From an uncultured SAR116 cluster alpha proteobacterium (GTDB lineage: Bacteria; Pseudomonadota; Alphaproteobacteria; Puniceispirillales; Marisalimonadaceae), in NCBI GenBank assembly GCA_902619485.1, contig CACNEF010000003.1, positions 1-64,000 on the forward strand: 64,000 bases of DNA, given 5' to 3'. The notes under the pieces were generated by a model, which saw only the letters and a program-made list of their open reading frames with translations, did no database searches and had not been told where the DNA came from. The translations under genes and the position numbers were made by a program. Below are positions 16,625 to 25,248 of this stretch, piece after piece. How positions within the stretch are numbered: the first letter of the stretch is position 1; each line of letters begins with the position of its first letter.

Positions 16625-17662
16625 ATGAATTTAGCAATGAACCAAGAACAGGAAAATCGTGATACTCAAAACATTGTGCCTTTAAGCAGTGATGAGATCA
16701 AATCTATTTTAAAATCTCAATCTGAGTCTGTTTTTGAAGAAAAGAATATTTCAAATAATTCTAATTTTGTAAAAAAATCATTAATTGATATTGCCCTTGA
16801 TTTCGAATCTAAACAAAATATTAGAGAAAAATCAGATAATGAAGTAATAGACGACGTTCCAGAAAATAATAATTTAAAAGAAGGAAATGATGTTCCTAGC
16901 GACGAACAAAAAGCTGAGGAGCCAGCTTTAGTTGAAAATCCAGAGAGTGATATTATAAAAGACACTCAATCTGAGGCAGAGCAATCTAACAATGATAAAG
17001 AAATAAATATAAATACTGACGCAAACCAGGATGATGTCAAAGGAGATATAGAACCCGAAAATTTGTCACAAGATGCAAGTCAAGATAACGCCATAAGTGA
17101 CGAACAAAAACAACAAGAAGAAACTTCGGCTAATACAAAGTCTGACGAAGTTATAAAGACTGATAATGAAACACAACAAGCTTTAGAATCTGTTAGAGAT
17201 GCTGTTTCTCAATCAATGAATAAAAGTGAAAATGAAACCCAAAACTCTCCAGAGGAGAACAAAGAATTATCTAACAAACAAACTGAAAAAATTAATAACG
17301 ATCTTGAAGATTTTAAAAATATTTTATCATCTCTTCCAACATTAGCTGAAGAAGCAATATACGAAATATTTCAAAATAAAATTCTTGAAATTTCTTATGA
17401 GCTAGCTGGTTATCAAATAGATAAAATGCCAGAAAAATATGAAAAGAAAATTAAGTCATTTCTAAAAAATATAAATTGTTATGAAGATAAAATTACAGTT
17501 GAGATTAATGACGAAGATTTTGAAGCACTCTCAAAAATCAAAACTTTTAATAAAAATGAAGATAAAAAAATCTTTATTTCTAACAAAGAACTTTCAAGAG
17601 GTGACATAGTCTTAAATTGTGACGGAATGCGTTATTCAGAAAAAAACAATTACAATGTTTAA
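16625..17662 (+). CDS. fliH: FliH-like flagellar assembly protein with long acidic N-terminus
   Basis: Expected to be the negative regulator and peripheral stalk of the export ATPase FliI. Identification rests on position between fliG and fliI and on the C-terminal domain (about 230-345), which has the FliH-type ending with alternating strands (FISNKELSRGDIVLNCDG). The protein is 345 residues, against the usual 200-250. The excess is a disordered stretch at about 60-225, very rich in Glu, Asp, Asn, Gln and Ser. An alternative ATG lies four codons in (16637). Such stretches evolve fast, so similarity searches may miss it. fliI starts 18 bases downstream. Confidence 0.78.
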   Translation: MNLAMNQEQENRDTQNIVPLSSDEIKSILKSQSESVFEEKNISNNSNFVKKSLIDIALDFESKQNIREKSDNEVIDDVPENNNLKEGNDVPSDEQKAEEPALVENPESDIIKDTQSEAEQSNNDKEININTDANQDDVKGDIEPENLSQDASQDNAISDEQKQQEETSANTKSDEVIKTDNETQQALESVRDAVSQSMNKSENETQNSPEENKELSNKQTEKINNDLEDFKNILSSLPTLAEEAIYEIFQNKILEISYELAGYQIDKMPEKYEKKIKSFLKNINCYEDKITVEINDEDFEALSKIKTFNKNEDKKIFISNKELSRGDIVLNCDGMRYSEKNNYNV

Positions 17663-17680
17663 AAATATTGGAAGTAACTC

Positions 17681-19006
17681 ATGAATTTTGAGACAAAATT
17701 AATAGATAAAATTTCCCAAATAAAAAGACCTAAATCAATTTTTAGTTCGGGAAGAGTTAATCATTTTGATGGAAATATTATTTACTGCGATCCTTTTCCA
17801 GCTCCTATAGGAAGTCTTTGTATTGTAAAAGATCAAATGGGCAAAGAAATCCTAGCAGAAGTTATTCGTTTTAACGAAAAGTATAACATGCTTGCAATTT
17901 TAGAACATTCTTCACATATAGTTTCTGGATGTGAGGTCTCGTTGTACGATGATGGCAGATATATTGAAGTAGATAATACTTTGCTGGGAAGAGTAACCGA
18001 TGCCTTTGGGAAACCATTAGATGAAAAACTCTTAGGTAAAATAAAAAATAAATGGCCTCTTATGGGTAAAGTTATGAACCCACTGAAAAGAAGTTTAATC
18101 AAAAAACCATTAGATGTGGGAGTAAGAATTATAAATGCTTTATTAACTGTAGGTCAAGGTCAAAGGCTTGGCATCATTGCTGGTTCTGGAGTTGGTAAGT
18201 CAATATTGCTTGGAATGATGAGTAAATATACAGAGGCAGATGTTGTAGTAATTGCACTAATTGGTGAACGAGCTAGAGAAGTTGGAACTATGGTCAATGA
18301 ATTATTTAAGGATGACTCAGCTAAAAAAATTACTGTAGTTGCTGTGCCAGCGGACAGATCCCCATTAATGAGAATTAGGGGGGCTAACAGGGCTACTGCT
18401 ATAGCAGAATATTTTAGAGATCAAGGTAAAAATGTATTACTAATAATGGATAGTTTAACCAGAATTGCACATGCTAAAAGAGAAATTGGATTGTCATTAG
18501 GTGAAGTTGCTACTTCCAAAGGTTATCCTCCATCTGTAATTTCTATGATCCCTAATTTGATTGAGAGAACAGGAACAAGTGATCAAGGAGTTGGCAGTAT
18601 TACTTCGTTTTATACAATTTTGGCTGATGGAGATGACAATAATGATCCAGTGGTTGATACAGCAAGAGCAATACTTGACGGCCATATCGTGCTTAGCAGA
18701 TTAAATGCACAAATGGGTATTTATCCAGCAGTTGATATTCCAAATTCAATTAGTAGAGTTATGAATGATCTAATTGCAGATGATCAATTAAATGCTTCAA
18801 AACTTTTTAGAAAACATGTAAGTGCTTACTTAGAAAACAAGGACTTATTATTAATGGGGGGATATACTCCTGGACAAGATAAGGATCTTGATGATGCCAT
18901 AGCTATGTGGCCAAAGTTAATTGATTTTATTTCACAAAGCAGTTCTGAAAAAGCAAACTTTGAGAGTTCAAGAATGGCATTATTAAAATTATATGAACAG
19001 GTATGA
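17681..19006 (+). CDS. fliI: Flagellum-specific export ATPase FliI
   Basis: Hexameric cytoplasmic ATPase that unfolds and loads export substrates at the FlhA/FlhB gate. It is homologous to the F1 ATPase beta subunit. Its 441 residues are typical. The N-terminal beta-barrel domain precedes Walker A GSGVGKS (168-174) and Walker B LLIMD (253-257). The family signature around RIAHAKREIGLSLGE follows directly, and the C-terminal part contains the TLLADGDDNNDPV-type segment (here TILADGDDNNDPV). It is followed four bases later by the fliJ start, so the two are tightly coupled. Confidence 0.96.
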   Translation: MNFETKLIDKISQIKRPKSIFSSGRVNHFDGNIIYCDPFPAPIGSLCIVKDQMGKEILAEVIRFNEKYNMLAILEHSSHIVSGCEVSLYDDGRYIEVDNTLLGRVTDAFGKPLDEKLLGKIKNKWPLMGKVMNPLKRSLIKKPLDVGVRIINALLTVGQGQRLGIIAGSGVGKSILLGMMSKYTEADVVVIALIGERAREVGTMVNELFKDDSAKKITVVAVPADRSPLMRIRGANRATAIAEYFRDQGKNVLLIMDSLTRIAHAKREIGLSLGEVATSKGYPPSVISMIPNLIERTGTSDQGVGSITSFYTILADGDDNNDPVVDTARAILDGHIVLSRLNAQMGIYPAVDIPNSISRVMNDLIADDQLNASKLFRKHVSAYLENKDLLLMGGYTPGQDKDLDDAIAMWPKLIDFISQSSSEKANFESSRMALLKLYEQV

Positions 19007-19009
19007 TAA

Positions 19010-19399
19010 TTGCAAAAAAAAATAAAAAGATTTCAAAGACTTGCTACAATTAGAAAAAAAGATGTTTCAAAAGAAATTAATAATTCTAATTTATTACAAA
19101 ATGAAATTACTAAAAATGAAGGTCTAATTGAACAGATAAACACTATTATGGAGAGCAGCAATAACTCTTCAAACAAAATAATTAATTCTGGATTTTTTAA
19201 AAATAATGCTCAATTGTTAACTACACTTCAAAGTCAAAAAGATATTGCTTCAAATAGAAACAAATATTTAATTTCTGAAAAAGAGATAATCAGAAAAAAA
19301 ATTATTGAGAACAACTTCAAAAAAATGAAAGCTGAAGAAAAAGCTAAAGATTATAAAAGACATTATATCAGTCAATTGGAAAACAAAAATTATCAATAA
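19010..19399 (+). CDS. fliJ: FliJ-like flagellar protein
   Basis: A 129-residue lysine-rich, fully helical protein beginning with TTG three bases after the fliI stop. FliJ inserts as a two-helix coiled coil into the FliI hexamer and couples ATP hydrolysis to the export gate. The N-terminus (KIKRFQRLATIRKKDVSKEI) and the basic C-terminal helix (KKMKAEEKAKDYKRHYISQLE) match the family's shape. Sequence conservation in FliJ is low, so the call depends mostly on position and coiled-coil character. It ends the first basal-body operon; a sigma-54 promoter for fliK follows. Confidence 0.75.
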   Translation: MQKKIKRFQRLATIRKKDVSKEINNSNLLQNEITKNEGLIEQINTIMESSNNSSNKIINSGFFKNNAQLLTTLQSQKDIASNRNKYLISEKEIIRKKIIENNFKKMKAEEKAKDYKRHYISQLENKNYQ

Positions 19400-19427
19400 A
19401 GTATTTTCAAATTACATATTTTAATAA

Positions 19428-19444
19428 TGGCATCGTATTTGCAG
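19428..19444 (+). promoter_or_regulatory. Sigma-54 promoter of the fliK-L-M-N operon
   Basis: TGGCATCGTATTTGCAG, with GG (19429-19430) and GC (19441-19442) exactly ten bases apart. The predicted transcript starts near 19453, which leaves too little leader for the ATG at 19458 and favours the ATG at 19470. Confidence 0.86.
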
Positions 19445-19469
19445 ATAATTTTGAAATATGGAATTTAAA

Positions 19470-20831
19470 ATGAAAATTACAAATGATGTAAATAACAATT
19501 CTGACCTTTTGTCTATTGCAAATAAAGGTGAAGACGACACTTCTTTAATTGGATCCTTGTTTTCAATGAACATTAATAGTAATGAAGTTAAATCAAAAGA
19601 TATTTCTGATGATTTTGAATTTGTTTTTAAAAAAGAAGATATAGAAATTCTAGATTATTTATCTAATATTCTTCCTAACTTAAACATTATTAATTTAGGC
19701 TTAGCAGATTTCAAAAAAATTCAAAGTGAAATTGAAACAGATCAAAATCTTAAAACTGAAGTCAAAGACAAATTATTAAGTTTATTAAATATAGTAAAGG
19801 GTTTTAATAAAAATTTCTTCATTAATTTACCTGAATATCAAAAACTTAAAGCATTAAATAATAAAAGTGTTGTTGATAATAAAATTGATCCTAGAATTAA
19901 AAAAGAAAGTTCAAAGGATTTACCATCTGTTTTAAAAAATATGGAACATGAAATTAATCAAAGTAAACAAAAATCTAATAAATCAAACATTAATAATAAA
20001 AATACCGGTGATATAAAGTTTGAAAATAACTTAGAAAATCAAAAAACTATAAATTCAAATAATACAAAACTAAATTTTGTTAAAAAAATTAACAAAAATG
20101 ATCATCCTAATAAATTATATCAGATATCAAATTCTAATTCTTTTAAATATAAAGAAAAACTAGATACAACATCCTTATTAGACTCAAAATTGACGAACAA
20201 CACAAATTTAAATTATATGAATAATCAATTTGGTGGCGATTTAAAAAAGAATAATATGAATGAAATTAAAGCCAATGATAAAGTTTTCAACATTCAAAAC
20301 TCATCTGACTCTAGCAATAAGGGAAATCAATTTGCTCAACAAAACAGCACTTCCTTTTCAAACAGTGGAGCGAATTCCATCTTAGAAGGTCTATTAGATA
20401 GTCTTGATTTAAGTCAAAAAGGCTGGACTACAAAACTTGTTTCTAGAATAGAAAATGCTCTAGAAAATGGCGGTGAAGAAATAGAATTTAATCTTAAGCC
20501 AAAAAATTTAGGAAGATTAAAAGTATCCATAAGTTTAAATAATGGAACAGGTCATGTAAAAATTATTGCAGAAAATTCATTTGTTACTAATGCATTAACT
20601 CAAAATGAAAATCATTTGCAAAAACTATTTAATGATCAAGGAATAAATTTAGAATTTTCAGCTCACGACGATACAAAATATTTTGGCTCAAAAAATAATT
20701 TTAGCAAAAATTCAAATAATAATGACCAAAACAATATTCTAAAGTCTGAAAATGAAAAAGAAAAACAAAACGAAATAACAGGTTTAGATGATAATGTTTC
20801 ATCTAGACATATTGTAAACGTAATAGCATAA
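19470..20831 (+). CDS. fliK: Flagellar hook-length control protein FliK
   Basis: Molecular ruler that stops hook growth and triggers the FlhB substrate switch. The start is set at 19470: a GGA lies ten bases upstream, and the sigma-54 transcript would begin only about five bases before the alternative ATG at 19458. The 453-residue product has a long Asn/Lys/Ser-rich, probably unfolded N-terminal region (the ruler) and the conserved FliK C-terminal domain at about 335-405. That domain shows the family pattern L-x-P-x-x-L-G-x-L-x-V (LKPKNLGRLKVSI) and HVKIIAEN. fliL follows 25 bases downstream. Confidence 0.85.
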   Translation: MKITNDVNNNSDLLSIANKGEDDTSLIGSLFSMNINSNEVKSKDISDDFEFVFKKEDIEILDYLSNILPNLNIINLGLADFKKIQSEIETDQNLKTEVKDKLLSLLNIVKGFNKNFFINLPEYQKLKALNNKSVVDNKIDPRIKKESSKDLPSVLKNMEHEINQSKQKSNKSNINNKNTGDIKFENNLENQKTINSNNTKLNFVKKINKNDHPNKLYQISNSNSFKYKEKLDTTSLLDSKLTNNTNLNYMNNQFGGDLKKNNMNEIKANDKVFNIQNSSDSSNKGNQFAQQNSTSFSNSGANSILEGLLDSLDLSQKGWTTKLVSRIENALENGGEEIEFNLKPKNLGRLKVSISLNNGTGHVKIIAENSFVTNALTQNENHLQKLFNDQGINLEFSAHDDTKYFGSKNNFSKNSNNNDQNNILKSENEKEKQNEITGLDDNVSSRHIVNVIA

Positions 20832-20856
20832 TCAATAACTGAGTAGTGAGAGAAAA

Positions 20857-21456
20857 ATGGCAGAAGAAGTAGAAGAAGAACCAAAAAAAAGTAATTTATT
20901 AAAAATAATTATTTTTGTAGTAGGCGGCATTTTGCTAATAGCTGTTGGTCTAGGAATTGGTTATTTTTTATTTGGAGGTGAGTCTGAGCCAGATCCTTCT
21001 GCAGAAGTTAATCAAATCATCGAAGGCAAAGAAGCTGAAAAGAAAAAAACCGAAGATGCTGAAAATAAAGAAGGTGAAGAAGAAGGTGAAGATGGGATTA
21101 TAAAAAAGAATGTTAAAGCAATTCCAGAGGTTGATAGTTATGAAACTACTTATTTTGAATTCCCAGGAGATTTCACAACAAACTTAAAAGGTAGTAGGAA
21201 ATTTTTACAAGTAAGTGTTGGTGTGTCTACTCAGTATGATGAGAAAGTAATGGAAGTAGTTGACTCTCATCAATTAGCTTTACGTTCTGAAATATTGTCA
21301 ACTATAAGTGATTTTACAGAAGAAGATATTTCAGGAAGTGAGGGTAAGAAAAAACTATCTGAAAGATTGATAGTAGTGCTGAATAAAAAATTAGAATCTC
21401 TTGATGAATTTCCAGGTATAGAAGATGTATATTTTACTGCATTCATTTTACAATAA
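20857..21456 (+). CDS. fliL: Flagellar basal body-associated protein FliL
   Basis: Inner-membrane protein that surrounds or stabilises the stator units near the basal body. Its 199 residues have a short acidic cytoplasmic start, one membrane helix at about 15-38 (LKIIIFVVGGILLIAVGLGI) and a very acidic linker (residues 45-85, rich in Glu and Lys). The periplasmic FliL domain follows (FEFPGDFTTNLKGSRKFLQVSVGVSTQYD, split as residues 102-130). The length is slightly above the usual 150-180 because of the linker. The gene is followed by fliM in the standard order fliK/L/M/N. Confidence 0.92.
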   Translation: MAEEVEEEPKKSNLLKIIIFVVGGILLIAVGLGIGYFLFGGESEPDPSAEVNQIIEGKEAEKKKTEDAENKEGEEEGEDGIIKKNVKAIPEVDSYETTYFEFPGDFTTNLKGSRKFLQVSVGVSTQYDEKVMEVVDSHQLALRSEILSTISDFTEEDISGSEGKKKLSERLIVVLNKKLESLDEFPGIEDVYFTAFILQ

Positions 21457-21474
21457 GTTAGGATTTATAGATTA

Positions 21475-22443
21475 ATGTCCAATACATCTAGAAAATTATC
21501 TTCTGATGAAGTATCAGCTTTAATGGAAGGACTGCAATCTGGTGAAATTACTGCAAACTCAGGATTGAATAATGATGTTGAAGTAACAGATTTTACCTTC
21601 GGTTCTGATAACTTAGAACTTCTTGGTGATTACTATGCATTACGGTTAATTAATGAAAGATTTGCTAGATTAGTAAGAAGTATATTTTTACCTATGATAA
21701 GATTGCAACCAAAAATCAACCCATTTCCTCCAGAAGTAAAAACATATGATGAATATAGTGCTGGTCTAAATAGTTTTATGAGCTTAAGTACAAGTAGAAT
21801 TGATGAACTTAGAGGGTCAATGTTACTTGTACTTGAACCGTCTTTTATCAGTGTTTTAACAAATTGTTACTATGGTGGTAAGTTAGCTAATTTTCCCTCA
21901 GCTAAGGCAGAGTTCACTGCTACTGAAGATAGAATAATTGAAATAGTATCAGATGGAATTACTCAATGCCTTGAAACTGCTTGGAAAGATTTAATGCCAA
22001 TATCTATAAAGCATCAAAGTAGAGAAATTAATCCTCAATTTGCAACTTTAGTTGAATCATCAGATTCAGTAATAATATGTTCTTTTGTAGTTCAACTTCC
22101 AAATGTTGATTCAGCATCATTTGATATAATCTATCCTTTACAAACTTTAAAGCCAATTGCTTCTTTATTACGGTCTAGAGTTCAAAGTGATGTAATTAAT
22201 GACGATATAAGCTGGAGAGAGCGCTTAGAAAAATCGGTATTGAACATTCCACTACCTGTATCAGCAATTTTGAGTGAACCATCTGTTTCATTATCCAATC
22301 TCGTTCAATTTAAAGAAGGAGACGTAATGAATTTACCTCCAGTTGATGGTGTAGATTTTTTTGTAAATGATAAAATTTTGTTCAAAGCAGAAATTGGCGA
22401 AACAAATGGACAAGTTGCAGTCAGTTTAAAAAATAGATTATAA
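21475..22443 (+). CDS. fliM: Flagellar motor switch protein FliM
   Basis: C-ring protein that receives phospho-CheY and controls rotation sense. Its 322 residues show an N-terminal LSSDEVSALMEGLQSGE segment (the usual LSxDEIDALL motif), a middle CheC-like domain (about 45-235, with RINERFARLVRSIFLPM written here as LINERFARLVR) and a C-terminal SpoA domain (about 245-322, ending GQVAVSLKNRL) that pairs with FliN. The ATG lies 18 bases past the fliL stop. No chemotaxis genes are in the window. Confidence 0.95.
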   Translation: MSNTSRKLSSDEVSALMEGLQSGEITANSGLNNDVEVTDFTFGSDNLELLGDYYALRLINERFARLVRSIFLPMIRLQPKINPFPPEVKTYDEYSAGLNSFMSLSTSRIDELRGSMLLVLEPSFISVLTNCYYGGKLANFPSAKAEFTATEDRIIEIVSDGITQCLETAWKDLMPISIKHQSREINPQFATLVESSDSVIICSFVVQLPNVDSASFDIIYPLQTLKPIASLLRSRVQSDVINDDISWRERLEKSVLNIPLPVSAILSEPSVSLSNLVQFKEGDVMNLPPVDGVDFFVNDKILFKAEIGETNGQVAVSLKNRL

Positions 22444-22462
22444 ATATTGAGGAGTAATTACA

Positions 22463-22777
22463 ATGGCAGAAAACGAAGCTGAAGCTCAAGTTGATGAAAC
22501 AGTAATAGATAAAACAGGACTAGATAATCTCAAGGTTCTAGAAAATATTGAAGTAAAACTTACTGTTGAGGTTGGTTCTACTGAACTTAAGATAAAAGAC
22601 CTTTTAAAACTCAATGAAGGATCTGTAGTAGAACTCGAAAGATTAGCAGGTGACCCATTAGATATTTTAGCAAATGGAGTTAAAATTGCTAAAGGAGAAG
22701 TGGTTATGGTTGGTGAAAGATTTGGTATCAGATTCACAGAGGTTACAAATCCAGAAAATCGAGTGCAAAAACTATAA
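22463..22777 (+). CDS. fliN: Flagellar motor switch protein FliN
   Basis: C-ring base protein of 104 residues that forms the lower torus with FliM and docks FliH during export. Residues 30-104 are a SpoA domain with the usual pattern: VKLTVEVGSTELKIKDLLKL, LNEGSVVELERLAGDPLDI, and a closing VMVGERFGIRFTEV. The acidic N-terminus is short and variable. A GAGGAG ribosome site precedes the ATG. It closes the fliK-N operon; the next 109 bases hold the sigma-54 promoter of fliO and no terminator hairpin. Confidence 0.96.
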   Translation: MAENEAEAQVDETVIDKTGLDNLKVLENIEVKLTVEVGSTELKIKDLLKLNEGSVVELERLAGDPLDILANGVKIAKGEVVMVGERFGIRFTEVTNPENRVQKL

Positions 22778-22841
22778 TTTACAAAAAATTGACAAAAAAT
22801 TAATATATTAAAAACAATGACTTAATATAGAAATCTATTGA

Positions 22842-22858
22842 TGGCATATTTTTTGCTT
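22842..22858 (+). promoter_or_regulatory. Sigma-54 promoter of the fliO-P-Q-R-flhB operon
   Basis: TGGCATATTTTTTGCTT, with GG (22843-22844) and GC (22855-22856) ten bases apart, 30 bases before the fliO ATG. The leader contains an AAGGAA ribosome site. Confidence 0.88.
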
Positions 22859-22886
22859 CCCTATCTGAAAAATAAGGAAAGTTTAA

Positions 22887-23303
22887 ATGTCACAGTCAGT
22901 ACCAGATTTTACTACAGTTATTATTGTAATTTCATTTTTATTATTATTAGGTTTTGTTGCTTTTATTGTTAAGAAAAAAAGTAGACATCTAAAAAAAATT
23001 ATTAAAAAAGAAAATAGTTTTGATGTTATGCATCAGATACCTCTTAATAATGGTTTCCTAGCTTATGTTTTTAAAGTTGATGATGAAAAATTTTTCTTTG
23101 TAGGACATAAGTCTGGCAGGGGATCGCTAACACAAATTGAACAACTTAAAAGAAAGACAATTAATTCAAATTACAAAGCTTCTGAACAGTTATCAATTAA
23201 AAACACTTCTGTAAAAGAAAAAGCTAAAATTTCTAAACCTCTTCAACATGTAAATATCTCTGATTTATTAACAGCTCATAAAAAAGGTAATGAAAATGCG
23301 TAA
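22887..23303 (+). CDS. fliO: FliO-like flagellar biosynthesis protein
   Basis: Small inner-membrane assembly factor that helps the FliP pore form. Its 138 residues have one membrane helix at about 9-29 (VIIVISFLLLLGFVAFIV), then a Lys-rich cytoplasmic part with a strand-rich FliO-type segment (MHQIPLNNGFLAYVFKVDDEKFFFVGHKSG, residues about 49-78). FliO is poorly conserved; the call combines topology with its place immediately before fliP, which it overlaps by 14 bases. The gene begins the operon for the export gate, under a sigma-54 promoter. Confidence 0.8.
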   Translation: MSQSVPDFTTVIIVISFLLLLGFVAFIVKKKSRHLKKIIKKENSFDVMHQIPLNNGFLAYVFKVDDEKFFFVGHKSGRGSLTQIEQLKRKTINSNYKASEQLSIKNTSVKEKAKISKPLQHVNISDLLTAHKKGNENA

Positions 23304-24138
23304 AGCAATTTGCCCACAACCCATTAAAAGGCACTATTTTTTAAATACTAAAGAAGAAATTTGTAAAATTATAATAAGTTTACTAAAAAAATTATCTTTT
23401 TTTGTGGCTTTAGTTTTAATAAGCGGATTTCCTGTTCAAGCTATAGGAGAACCTATTGCTTCTGGGTTTCCTGCATTAAATGTATCAACTAACGGTAATT
23501 CAACTGAATACTCATTTCCATTACAAATTTTATTATTAATGACAGCATTAACAGTTTTACCTTCTTTAGTTCTTGGAATGACTAGCTTCACAAGGATAAT
23601 TATTGTCATGTCAATTCTCCGTCAAGCTTTAGGAACACAACAAACTCCTCCTAATCAAGTATTAATCGCAATATCTCTTTTTTTAACTTTTTTTATTATG
23701 GCTCCAACATTCAATAAGGTTTATGAAAACGCTGCGGTTCCTTATATGGAAAAAAGTTTACCTGCAGAACAAGCTATTGAAACAGCAAGTAGTGAAATGA
23801 AACAGTTTATGGTTAAAAATACGAGAAAAACAGACTTAATTATGTTCACTGAATTAGCTGGCCTAGAAAAATTTGATAAAGTATCTGACATTCCCTTTAG
23901 AATAGCCCTTCCTGCATTTATGACTAGTGAGCTTAAAACTGCATTTCAAATAGGGTTTCTTTTATTTTTACCTTTTTTAGTAATTGATATGGTTATTTCA
24001 TCCATTTTAATGTCACTTGGAATGATGATGTTGTCTCCAATGTTAGTTGCACTTCCATTTAAATTATTATTATTTGTTTTAGTTGATGGATGGAGCATGA
24101 CAGTTGGATCTTTAGTAAGCACTTTTTCGGCAGGATAA
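23290..24138 (+). CDS. fliP: Flagellar type III export gate protein FliP
   Basis: Core subunit of the FliP5-FliQ4-FliR1 export channel. Its 282 residues include a cleavable signal sequence ending near 50 (FFVALVLISGFPVQAIG) preceded by an unusually long N-terminal extension of about 30 residues. Four membrane helices follow, with the conserved family stretches TSFTRIIIVMSILRQALGTQQTPPN (residues about 97-121) and FLPFLVIDMVISSILMSLGMMML. The start could be the ATG at 23290 or the one two codons later, which is better spaced from AAGG. fliQ begins four bases after the stop. Confidence 0.96.
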   Translation: MKMRKAICPQPIKRHYFLNTKEEICKIIISLLKKLSFFVALVLISGFPVQAIGEPIASGFPALNVSTNGNSTEYSFPLQILLLMTALTVLPSLVLGMTSFTRIIIVMSILRQALGTQQTPPNQVLIAISLFLTFFIMAPTFNKVYENAAVPYMEKSLPAEQAIETASSEMKQFMVKNTRKTDLIMFTELAGLEKFDKVSDIPFRIALPAFMTSELKTAFQIGFLLFLPFLVIDMVISSILMSLGMMMLSPMLVALPFKLLLFVLVDGWSMTVGSLVSTFSAG

Positions 24139-24142
24139 AAAA

Positions 24143-24415
24143 ATGAACTTTGATGAAAATATTAGTATGTTAAGTATGGCTTTTTATCAAGTTTTGCTTG
24201 TTTCTGGACCTATCTTAGCACTAGCACTAGGTATAGGTCTTTTGATAGGTATTATTCAAGCTGCAACATCAATTAATGAAATGACACTTAGTTTTGTGCC
24301 CAAAGTTATTGTAGTAATGTTAGGCATAGGATTATTGGGTAATTTTTTCATGATGGGACTTGTTGATTACTTTAATTTTATTTTTGATCAGGTTGCTGGT
24401 GTAGGACAAAATTAA
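24143..24415 (+). CDS. fliQ: Flagellar export gate protein FliQ
   Basis: Membrane protein of 90 residues with two transmembrane helices (about 12-38 and 50-74), the standard FliQ layout. Four copies wrap the FliP/FliR channel. Recognisable pieces are GLLIGIIQAATSINEMTLSFVPK across the loop and helix 2 start, and the short Phe-rich C-terminus. It lies between fliP and fliR with gaps of 4 and 18 bases. Confidence 0.95.
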   Translation: MNFDENISMLSMAFYQVLLVSGPILALALGIGLLIGIIQAATSINEMTLSFVPKVIVVMLGIGLLGNFFMMGLVDYFNFIFDQVAGVGQN

Positions 24416-24433
24416 ACACGAAAGAAATTTATT

Positions 24434-25246
24434 ATGAATGGGATAGAGTTTGCTTTACCAGGAGTTAATTTATTTAACTTATACCAATATATGGTAATTT
24501 TTTTTGTGTCATCTCTGCGTATTTCATCCTTTTTAATAAGTGCACCATTTTTTTCATTAGGAGGGATTCCCTTACAGGTAAGAATTATTGCAAGCATAAG
24601 CTTAACTGCGTTTTTATTTCCAGTGATTAAAGTACCAGAAATCCAAAATATGCAAGGTTTTAACTTATTTTTACTTATATTGTCTGAAATTGGTATAGGA
24701 CTTTCAGTAGGGTTGATTTTAAATATAATTTTTTCTGCAGCCGCAGTTGCAGGTGAGAAAATAGCATCTACAGCTGGATTATCAATGTCAAGCATGATTG
24801 ATCCTCAATCTGGAGGGCAAACACTTGTTTTGAGTACTGTCTTAACCTTATTTCTTATATCTTGTTTTTTATCGTTAGACGGTCATTTATATTTACTAAA
24901 ATTACTTATTGAAAGCTATGTCTATCTACCAATTGGCCTAATTCTTGATTTTTCTGAGGTTACCAATGTTGCTGTCAATACCTTTGGAGATATGTTATAT
25001 CTAGCTGCTTTAATCAGTTTGCCAATTGTGGGTGGATTATTATTAATACAATGTTCAATTGGTGTAATTACTAGATCTGCACCATCATTAAATCTATTTT
25101 CATTTGGTTTTCCAATTGCGTTAATAAGTGTTTTTATCTTTTTATATTTAGGGGTTGGGCAAATTTCAAATGCTTTTTCTGATTTAACGGCTACGGCAAT
25201 TAATTTAATTGACGAGGTTCTTCATTCTTATAAAGAAGGAAATTAG
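24434..25246 (+). CDS. fliR: Flagellar export gate protein FliR
   Basis: Channel-closing subunit of the FliPQR export gate, 270 residues with about six membrane helices. Typical segments are the aromatic N-terminal helix region, SSLRISSFLISAPFFSLGGIP around 26-46, and the central GEKIASTAGLSMSSMIDPQSGGQ segment (residues about 107-129) that matches the family's most conserved stretch. The C-terminal half has the usual GVITRSAPSLNLFSFGFP. flhB starts two bases after the stop, so translation is coupled. Confidence 0.95.
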   Translation: MNGIEFALPGVNLFNLYQYMVIFFVSSLRISSFLISAPFFSLGGIPLQVRIIASISLTAFLFPVIKVPEIQNMQGFNLFLLILSEIGIGLSVGLILNIIFSAAAVAGEKIASTAGLSMSSMIDPQSGGQTLVLSTVLTLFLISCFLSLDGHLYLLKLLIESYVYLPIGLILDFSEVTNVAVNTFGDMLYLAALISLPIVGGLLLIQCSIGVITRSAPSLNLFSFGFPIALISVFIFLYLGVGQISNAFSDLTATAINLIDEVLHSYKEGN

Positions 25247-25248
25247 TA

